Part shown: piece by piece, positions 1 through 4,754 of the stretch
Layout: each line of letters opens with the position of its first letter
How positions within the stretch are numbered: the stretch's first letter is position 1
Origin: an uncultured Prosthecobacter sp.
GTDB lineage: Bacteria; Verrucomicrobiota; Verrucomicrobiia; Verrucomicrobiales; Verrucomicrobiaceae
DNA: 6,130 bases
Direction of reading: 5' to 3'
Assembly: GCA_937941745.1 (NCBI GenBank)
Contig: CALDGV010000603.1
Span: 1-6,130 of the forward strand
Position numbers and translations under genes: made by a program
Notes under the pieces: generated by a model
The model's input: the letters and a program-made list of their open reading frames with translations, nothing else
Database searches by the model: none
Told to the model about the DNA's origin: nothing

Positions 1-85
1 ATCAATGCGCTGCGACGATGGTGAGAGCGGGAGGAGCGGGGAGTTAGGCCGTTCGCAAGGGGTGGCGCGGGTCTTCTGCTGCGCG
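1..85 (+). other. Probable 3' end of an upstream + strand gene plus its trailer; no gene identified
   Basis: No recognisable protein lies here. One forward frame closes at TGA 22-24 after the codons I-N-A-L-R-R-W, and another closes at TAG 45-47. Either could be the tail of a gene that starts left of the window. The strong + strand terminator that follows at 86-113 supports a forward transcript ending here. In many bacteria argB or argJ sits next to argD, but seven residues are too few to identify anything, so the upstream gene's identity is unknown. Confidence 0.25.
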
Positions 86-113
86 GCCTGCCTCCCGGGG
101 GCTGGCTTTTTTT
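86..113 (+). terminator. Intrinsic (rho-independent) terminator of the upstream gene
   Basis: Bases 86-88 (GCC) pair with 104-106 (GGC). After a T89/T103 mismatch, 90-94 (GCCTC) pair with 98-102 (GGGGC), with one U-G wobble and a three-base CCG loop. Seven consecutive T residues (107-113) follow directly. A GC-rich stem plus T tract is the classic factor-independent form, oriented to stop + strand transcription arriving from the left. This separates the upstream unit from argD and implies that argD has its own promoter in 114-204. A competing pairing, CTGCCTC 88-94 with GAGGCAG 114-120, also exists but lacks a T tract after it. Confidence 0.75.
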
Positions 114-158
114 GAGGCAGATGCCCGGGGGGAAGTGGGGGAAGGCCTAAAAAATGGG

Positions 159-187
159 TTTTCAGAGGGGGGGTGTGGGGCTATGAA
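159..187 (+). promoter_or_regulatory. Weak candidate sigma-70-type promoter for argD
   Basis: TTTTCA (159-164) and TATGAA (182-187) are separated by 17 bases. Each matches four of six positions of the TTGACA/TATAAT consensus. It lies downstream of the upstream gene's terminator, in the only locally AT-richer stretch before argD, where a promoter is expected. If used, transcription would begin around 193-196, leaving a leader of only about ten bases before ATG 205. Matches this weak occur by chance, and promoter consensus in this lineage is not well known to me. Confidence 0.2.
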
Positions 188-202
188 CGCGCCCCCTTTT
201 TT
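177..202 (+). promoter_or_regulatory. Terminator-like hairpin plus T tract just before the argD start
   Basis: GGGGC (177-181) can pair with GCCCC (191-195) around a nine-base loop, and six T residues follow at 197-202. That gives a short GC stem plus T tract ending two bases before the argD ATG. In an alternative fold, the G run at 167-171 pairs with C192-196 (extended by A166-T197), which excludes the first hairpin. If transcription starts upstream of about 160, this could act as a back-up terminator or an attenuator in the arginine leader. If it starts near 194, the structure is never made as RNA. Only the complementarity is observed; function is inference. Confidence 0.3.
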
Positions 203-204
203 CC

Positions 205-1458
205 ATGAACGATCACCCCGAAACCCAGTGGCTCTCCCAGTACGTGCTCGGCAATTACGGCCGTTACGACGTGTGGCCGGTGCGCGGTGAGGGGCCCTAT
301 GTGTGGGACCGGGATGGGAAGCAGTACCTGGATTTTGCCGGGGGGGTGGCGGTGTGCCCGCTGGGCCATTGCCCGCCGCCGGTGGTGAAGGCGCTGACGG
401 AGCAGGCGAACACGCTGATCCATGTTTCGAACTGGTACTGCATCGACAAGCAGGCGGAGCTGGCCCGGCTGCTGGTGGAGGAGTGCGTGGGCATTCCGGG
501 CAAGTGCTTCTTCTGCAACAGCGGTGCGGAGGCCAATGAGGGCCTGCTGAAGCTGGCGCGGAAGTATGGCCAGGCGACGGGGGGCCGGCATGAGATCATC
601 ACGTTCACCGGCTCGTTTCACGGCCGCACCTTCGGGGCGATGACGGCGACGGCGCAGGAGAAGATCCACGGCGGCTTTGGCCCGCTGCCGCCGGGGTTTG
701 TCTATGTGCCTTTCAATGACCTCGAAGCTCTGAAGGCGGCGATCACGGACAAGACGGTGGCGATCCTGGTGGAGCCGGTGCAGGGGGAGAGCGGGGTGAA
801 TCCGGTGACGGCGGAGTTTCTGCGCGGCGCCCAGGCGCTGTGCCGGAAGCATGACCTGCTGCTGCTGCTGGACGAGGTGCAGGTGGGCTTTGGCCGCGCG
901 GGTGAGATGGCGGGCTGGCGCGCCATCGTGCCCGGCGATGAGATCCAGCCCGACGGCATCAGCTGGGCGAAGGCGATCGGCAGCGGCTTTCCGCTGGGGT
1001 CCTTCTGGCTCAATGACCGCCTGGACCCAAACAAGCTGCTCGGTCCCGGCACGCATGGCACCACTTACGGCGGTTCGCCGCTGGCCTGTGCGGTGGGCCT
1101 GGCCACGCTGCGGACGATTTTGGACGAGGATCTTTGCGGCAATGCCCGGGTGCGCGGGGCGGCCATCGCTGCGGCGGGCCGTGCCTGGAACCATCCGCTG
1201 CTGAAGGAGGTGCGCCAGCTCGGCCTGTTCATCGGCTGGGAGCTGAACGCGGAGGCCATCGCTGCGAAGTCTGGAGGCAAGATTCCTTCGATCTTCCTGG
1301 CGCAGAAGCTCCTGGATGCGGGCATGATGGTCACGCCGGCGGGGCCGAACGTGGTCCGCTGGCTTTCGCCGCTGAACATCACGGAAGCGCACGCGAACGA
1401 AGGGCTGGCGACCTTCAAGAGCGTCCTGGATGCCATCGCCACGGATTCGAAGGGATGA
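205..1458 (+). CDS. argD: Acetylornithine aminotransferase (PLP-dependent, class III)
   Basis: This is a cytosolic, PLP-dependent enzyme that transfers an amino group from glutamate to N-acetylglutamate semialdehyde, giving N-acetylornithine in arginine biosynthesis; many ArgD enzymes also serve lysine synthesis. The 417-residue product, close to family size, shows the fold-type I landmarks in order: NSGAEAN (105-111, phosphate binding), FHGRTFG (138-144), EPVQGE (190-195), DEVQVGFGRAG (223-233, Asp223 for the PLP ring nitrogen), the Schiff-base Lys256 in SWAKAIGSG, TTYGGSPLAC (286-295) and Arg385 near the C-terminus. ATG 205 has no Shine-Dalgarno; the 13 bases before it are all C or T. An out-of-frame ATG lies at 183. 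The next gene, argF, is 82 bases downstream on the same strand, which supports ArgD over paralogues such as AstC or other omega-aminotransferases. Substrate choice cannot be read from sequence alone. Confidence 0.93.
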   Translation: MNDHPETQWLSQYVLGNYGRYDVWPVRGEGPYVWDRDGKQYLDFAGGVAVCPLGHCPPPVVKALTEQANTLIHVSNWYCIDKQAELARLLVEECVGIPGKCFFCNSGAEANEGLLKLARKYGQATGGRHEIITFTGSFHGRTFGAMTATAQEKIHGGFGPLPPGFVYVPFNDLEALKAAITDKTVAILVEPVQGESGVNPVTAEFLRGAQALCRKHDLLLLLDEVQVGFGRAGEMAGWRAIVPGDEIQPDGISWAKAIGSGFPLGSFWLNDRLDPNKLLGPGTHGTTYGGSPLACAVGLATLRTILDEDLCGNARVRGAAIAAAGRAWNHPLLKEVRQLGLFIGWELNAEAIAAKSGGKIPSIFLAQKLLDAGMMVTPAGPNVVRWLSPLNITEAHANEGLATFKSVLDAIATDSKG

Positions 1459-1540
1459 CGCCTGCCGGCGGCCGCCTTTCCGAGTCCCGGAACCCTGAAC
1501 TGTTGTGAACCCTGTCCTTTAGCAAGTCCCGCAAACTCCC

Positions 1541-2437
1541 ATGAAGCACCTTCTCTCCATCGAAGAACTTTCCGCCGAGGAAATCGAGAACATCCTGGCC
1601 CTGGCAGCGACCCTGAAAAAGGACCGCAAGGCATCGCCGCAGGTGCTGGCGGGGCAGCAGTGGGCGCTGATCTTCACGAAGTCCTCCACCCGCACGCGGG
1701 TGAGCTTTGAGGTGGGGGTGCGTGAACTGGGCGGGCAGGTGATGTTCCTTTCGGGGGCAGACATCCAGCTGGGCCGGGGCGAGCCGATCAAGGACACGGC
1801 GCGGGTGATGGGCCGGATGATTCATGGCGCGGTGATCCGCACCTTTGCCCAGCAGGACGTGGTGGAGTTTGCCGAGTACAGCGGCATTCCGACGATCAAC
1901 GCCCTTACGGATGATGAGCATCCCTGCCAGATCCTGGCCGACCTGCAGACGATCAACGAGCGCTTCGGCTCCTGGAAAGGCCGCCGCGTGGCCTTCCTGG
2001 GCGATGGCGACTGCAATGTGGCGCGCTCCTGGATCTGGGCGAGTGCGCGGCTGGGCTTTGAGCTGGTGATCGGCGCGCCGAAGCCGTTCCAGCCCGCCGC
2101 CGACTTCATGGCGCGGGTGCCGGGAGGCACCGTGACGATCACCGATGATCCGAAAGCCGCCGTGGAGGGCATCGACGCCATCTACACGGATGTGTGGGTC
2201 AGCATGGGCAAGGAGGCGGAAGGTGCGGAGCGCATCGAAATCCTGCGTCCCTGGCAGATTGGAGCGGACCTCATGAAGCATGCCCGGAAGGATGCCATCG
2301 TGATGCACTGCCTGCCTGCCTACCGCGGCAAGGAGATCACGGAGGAGGTGCTGGAGCAGCATGCGGGCGTGATCTTTGACCAGGCGGAGAACCGCCTGCA
2401 TGCGCAGAAGGCGGTGATGGTCCGCTGCGTGGCTTGA
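1541..2437 (+). CDS. argF: Ornithine carbamoyltransferase, anabolic
   Basis: It condenses ornithine with carbamoyl phosphate to give citrulline and phosphate in the cytosol, a central arginine-biosynthesis step; the family works as trimers. The 298-residue protein is near the usual length of about 300-335. Visible motifs are the carbamoyl-phosphate loop STRTR (49-53, in FTKSSTRTRVSFE), LGRGEPIKDTARV (77-89), HPCQ (127-130), the GDGDCNVARSW segment (154-164), the ornithine loop with VWVSMGKEAE (218-227, SMG at 221-223), HCLP (256-259, Cys257 typical of OTCase rather than ATCase) and ENRLHAQKA (283-291). HCLPAYRG has Tyr where many homologues have His, a tolerated variation. ATG 1541 is SD-less (preceded by GCAAACTCCC). 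The 82-base gap after argD has no terminator-like T tract, so read-through from argD is likely. The stop lies 72 bases from the convergent purM stop. Confidence 0.95.
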   Translation: MKHLLSIEELSAEEIENILALAATLKKDRKASPQVLAGQQWALIFTKSSTRTRVSFEVGVRELGGQVMFLSGADIQLGRGEPIKDTARVMGRMIHGAVIRTFAQQDVVEFAEYSGIPTINALTDDEHPCQILADLQTINERFGSWKGRRVAFLGDGDCNVARSWIWASARLGFELVIGAPKPFQPAADFMARVPGGTVTITDDPKAAVEGIDAIYTDVWVSMGKEAEGAERIEILRPWQIGADLMKHARKDAIVMHCLPAYRGKEITEEVLEQHAGVIFDQAENRLHAQKAVMVRCVA

Positions 2438-2456
2438 TGGAGCCCCGGCGGCCATG

Positions 2457-2490
2457 AAAAAGCCTGCATCCGCGGTGGCAGATGCAGGCT
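2457..2490 (-). terminator. Intrinsic terminator for purM in the convergent gap
   Basis: Bases 2461-2470 (AGCCTGCATC) are perfectly complementary to 2481-2490 (GATGCAGGCT), giving a ten-base-pair stem with a ten-base loop. Read on the - strand, the second arm ends in a T run (complement of A2457-2461), so this is a textbook terminator 20 bases beyond the purM TAA. On the + strand the sequence after the stem (GGAAGAGGGG) has no T tract, so efficient intrinsic termination of argF from the same hairpin is less likely. It could still protect the argF mRNA 3' end. Confidence 0.87.
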
Positions 2491-2509
2491 GGAAGAGGGG
2501 CGGGCAGGA

Positions 2510-3505
2510 TTACTTGGCGATTTCGCAGGTGACCTGGCCGGACTTGTCCATTTCGCCCAGGACGACGGCTCCGGTGCCGACCTTGAGGGCTTTCTTGACG
2601 TGCTTGGCATCCATGATCGCCACCCAGCCGATGCCCATGTTGAAGGTGTCCCAGGCATCTTTGGGGTCGGCGTGACGGAGGACCTTCTGCACGACGTCGT
2701 TTTTCCAGAAGGGTACCTTGAGGTGGCAGCCGAAACCACGCCTGGTGAAGATGCGCCCGAGGTTTTCCACCAGGCCGCCGCCGGTGATGTGGGCCATGGC
2801 GGCAGGCTTGACCTTCGCTTTTTTCAGGCCCCAGCACTGCTCATGATACAGCAGGGTGGGGGTGAGCAGCTGGGCGGCCTCCTTTTTGCTGAGCTTGAGG
2901 TTTTCCTTGGCCAGGATGCGGCGCACGAGGCTGAAGCCGTTGGCATGGAAGCCGGCGCTGGGCCAGCCGACGAGGACATCGCCCGCCTTGATTTCCGCAG
3001 GATTCATCACGTCGGCCTTCTCGGCTGCGCCGATGGCGAAACCGGAGAGCTCCACCATGCCATCGAGCACCGCGCCGGGCATTTCAGCGGTCTCACCACC
3101 GGCCAGGATGCAGTTGCAGGCCTGGAGGTATTCGGACATGCCGGCGATGATGCGGGTGAGCTGGCGCTTCTGGATCTTGTTCACGCCGACGTAGTCGAGG
3201 AAGAGGATGGGATCGGCGCCGCAGGTGAGCACGTCGTTCACATTCATGGCGACGAGGTCCTTCCCGGCGTTTTCGAGGAGGTCATACTTGAGCAGCAGCT
3301 CCAGCTTGGTGCCCACGCCGTCGCAGCCGGTGAAGATGACCGGGTGCTTGTACTTGCTGAGATCGTAACCGGCCGCGAAAAGGCCAAAGGCGTTGGCGAG
3401 CTTGCGCTTCTTCTGCGTGGCCTTCACGAGCGCGCCGATGTCATCGACAAAGGAGGCTGCTTCATGGATATCGACGCCGGCTTGTTTGTAGGTGTGCTTG
3501 GACAT
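2510..3505 (-). CDS. purM: Phosphoribosylformylglycinamidine cyclo-ligase (AIR synthetase)
   Basis: PurM uses ATP to close the imidazole ring, converting formylglycinamidine ribonucleotide to aminoimidazole ribonucleotide in purine synthesis; it is a cytosolic homodimer. The 331-residue protein shows the family signature throughout: YKQAGVDI (6-13), GCDGVGTKLELL (60-71, ATP/dimer motif), DLVAMNVNDVLTCGADP (83-99), LAGGETAEMPG (134-144), SAGFHANGFSLVRR (183-196), AHITGGGLVENLGR (238-251) and FNMGIGW (288-294). I start at ATG 3505 because MSKHTYKQAG matches the usual PurM N-terminus. The frame stays open upstream to a TTG at 3598, but the 31 extra residues match nothing in the family. No SD precedes the ATG; the 12 bases before it are pyrimidines except one G. 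The methyltransferase gene ends 96 bases upstream on the same strand, and a strong terminator follows the stop. Confidence 0.96.
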   Translation of the reverse strand: MSKHTYKQAGVDIHEAASFVDDIGALVKATQKKRKLANAFGLFAAGYDLSKYKHPVIFTGCDGVGTKLELLLKYDLLENAGKDLVAMNVNDVLTCGADPILFLDYVGVNKIQKRQLTRIIAGMSEYLQACNCILAGGETAEMPGAVLDGMVELSGFAIGAAEKADVMNPAEIKAGDVLVGWPSAGFHANGFSLVRRILAKENLKLSKKEAAQLLTPTLLYHEQCWGLKKAKVKPAAMAHITGGGLVENLGRIFTRRGFGCHLKVPFWKNDVVQKVLRHADPKDAWDTFNMGIGWVAIMDAKHVKKALKVGTGAVVLGEMDKSGQVTCEIAK

Positions 3506-3601
3506 GGGGAAAACGGATCGCAGGAGATGCGACAGAAGGGTGAGAGTGAAGCGGCAGGCCCGTGATGCAAGCGTGGATGCGGCCGCCGGATCATTCAAAA
3601 G

Positions 3602-4672
3602 TCAGGCGGCATCCTTTCCCAGCAGCAGCACCCTGAAGGAGCGCCCCATCATGCCGGGATGGGTGAGGGAGTGGAACTGCCGCAGAAGGGCCTGCGCGGA
3701 GGCATCGGGAGCCCGGCCTTCCAGCGTGGCCAGCCAGGCCAGGCCGAGGCGGCCCAGGTAGCGCCCCTGATGCTCGTAGGCCTCCACCTTCAGCCCGCCT
3801 TCCTGGGCGGTTTCGATCAGGCGGGTGAAGTTCACATGCGTCGTCAGATCACACTCGCCGAGGTCTTCGAGCACGCGGTCGTCGGTCTGGTGCTGCCGGT
3901 AGCGCCGCAAGGTGCCCTGCGTGCGTTCGGGGGCATGGAGTTCCTCGTGATCCAGGCCATAGTCGGCGATGTAAATCCGGCCTCGGAAGGGGGCCTGGGC
4001 CAGGGCTCGCATCCATTCCAGGGCTTCCAGATTGATTTCCGTCGTGTAGCCGGGAGGCAGATGCTCCGGCAGGCGCGCCATTTCAGCGGCGAGAGCCGCC
4101 GTCGGCTCACCGGGGCGGAAGCCGAGGACAGGTGAGGTGGAGCCCGGTGCCTCACAAGTCTCGACAAAGAGTTCTTTCCAGCCATCGGCCTCCTTCCTGA
4201 CCAGGTGCACGGGCATGGCGTCGGGCAGTTCGTTGCAGAGGAAGAGGGCGGGGCGCGCCGGCAGGGCGCTCAGGCTGGGCACCCAGCGCACACGTCCGCT
4301 GAAAGCCGCGAGTTTCTCGCGCTGCACGGCCTCGTAACGCGGGTTTGGCTCCACGATCAGGTAGTCAAAGCTGCAGGAGAGCAGGATGTCCTCCGCCAGC
4401 TGGCCATCATGAGCCGCCTGCTCGATGATCACAAAATCCTCCGGGCTGCCCTGAAGGCGGTGGGTTTCGCGTGCCAGGTCCGCCAGCAGCCTGCCATAGA
4501 GCGGCCCGACGCTGACGGCGGTGAAAAAGTCGCCGCCTCGGCCAATCCGGCGCGGTGCGGGCCCATAATAGCCGTGCTCAGGATGGTAGAGGGCTTCCGC
4601 CATCACCTCGGCAAACGACAGCCTGGGGGTGCTTTGGAGGCGCTGAAGCAGGATCTGTTCGATGGCTGGCAC
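3602..4672 (-). CDS. SAM-dependent methyltransferase, MidA/NDUFAF7 (COG1565, former DUF185) family
   Basis: The 356-residue protein matches the family whose mitochondrial member NDUFAF7 dimethylates an arginine of complex I subunit NDUFS2; the bacterial role is not established. Landmarks are MAEALYHPEHGYYG (24-37), GGDFFTAVSVGPLYG (46-60), the motif I region IIEQAAHDGQLAEDIL (82-97), the acidic YLIVEPNPRY (104-113), CNELPDAMPVHLV (146-158), GRIYIADYGLDHEE (231-244), GTLRRYRQH (253-261) and DLTTHVNFTRL (275-285). The SAM loop is AAHDG rather than the textbook GxGxG. The start is GTG 4672: an in-frame TGA lies 15 bases upstream with no other start between, and the next Met (residue 24) would cut into the conserved N-terminus. 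No SD is present. The gene is divergent from the PBP gene and may be co-transcribed with purM. The complex I link is only an analogy, since no nuo genes are visible. Confidence 0.85.
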   Translation of the reverse strand: MPAIEQILLQRLQSTPRLSFAEVMAEALYHPEHGYYGPAPRRIGRGGDFFTAVSVGPLYGRLLADLARETHRLQGSPEDFVIIEQAAHDGQLAEDILLSCSFDYLIVEPNPRYEAVQREKLAAFSGRVRWVPSLSALPARPALFLCNELPDAMPVHLVRKEADGWKELFVETCEAPGSTSPVLGFRPGEPTAALAAEMARLPEHLPPGYTTEINLEALEWMRALAQAPFRGRIYIADYGLDHEELHAPERTQGTLRRYRQHQTDDRVLEDLGECDLTTHVNFTRLIETAQEGGLKVEAYEHQGRYLGRLGLAWLATLEGRAPDASAQALLRQFHSLTHPGMMGRSFRVLLLGKDAA

Positions 4673-4707
4673 GGTGAGGTAAGAAAGTCAGTGGCGGGGC
4701 AGGGGAG

Positions 4708-4729
4708 AAGGGCTAGACTAGCCGCCCTT
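4708..4729. promoter_or_regulatory. Dyad-symmetric element between divergent methyltransferase and PBP genes
   Basis: The 82-bp gap between the two divergent starts contains GGCTAG-A-CTAGCC (4711-4723), a perfect six-base inverted repeat around a single A. AAGGGC (4708-4713) and GCCCTT (4724-4729) form an overlapping alternative six-base inverted repeat. On the + strand TAGACT (4714-4719) resembles a -10 box at four of six positions, about 35 bases before the PBP ATG. The opposite strand gives the poorer TAGTCT facing the methyltransferase. No convincing -35 element accompanies either. It may be an operator or a bidirectional promoter core; only the symmetry and position are observed. Confidence 0.35.
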
Positions 4730-4754
4730 TCCCTCCGGGCCACCATCTTCCTGC

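Noticed and set aside
846..875. Tandem CTG codons (five leucines) in argD
   Set aside because: This is the hydrophobic strand before the DEVQ motif, where leucines are normal; it is codon bias rather than a functional repeat.
181..1392. 403-residue open frame antisense to argD
   Set aside because: It mirrors a strongly supported argD with intact motifs. Long antisense frames are expected opposite GC-rich genes, and its composition (Arg, His, Leu and Gln runs) matches no family I recognise.
1467..1476. GGCGGCCGCC palindrome, sharing GCGGCCGC with 3579-3586
   Set aside because: Eight-base all-GC palindromes are expected at roughly this frequency in DNA this GC-rich. Both lie in intergenic gaps, but two occurrences are not enough to claim a signal.
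1503..1531. Possible internal promoter before argF (TTGTGA as a -35)
   Set aside because: No acceptable -10 box follows at 16-18 bases (17 bases on the sequence is GTCCCG), so a separate argF promoter is not supported.
1415..2455. 346-residue open frame antisense to argF and the end of argD
   Set aside because: It spans two genes and their spacer on the opposite strand, has low-complexity His/Arg-rich composition and no recognisable domain.
2600..3565. 321-residue open frame antisense to purM
   Set aside because: The purM reading is unambiguous over the full length; the antisense frame shows only Gly, Ala, Glu and His bias caused by codon-position GC skew.
3506..3598. N-terminal extension of PurM from a TTG start
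   Set aside because: The 31 added residues do not resemble PurM, a signal peptide or a targeting sequence, while ATG 3505 gives the standard family N-terminus.
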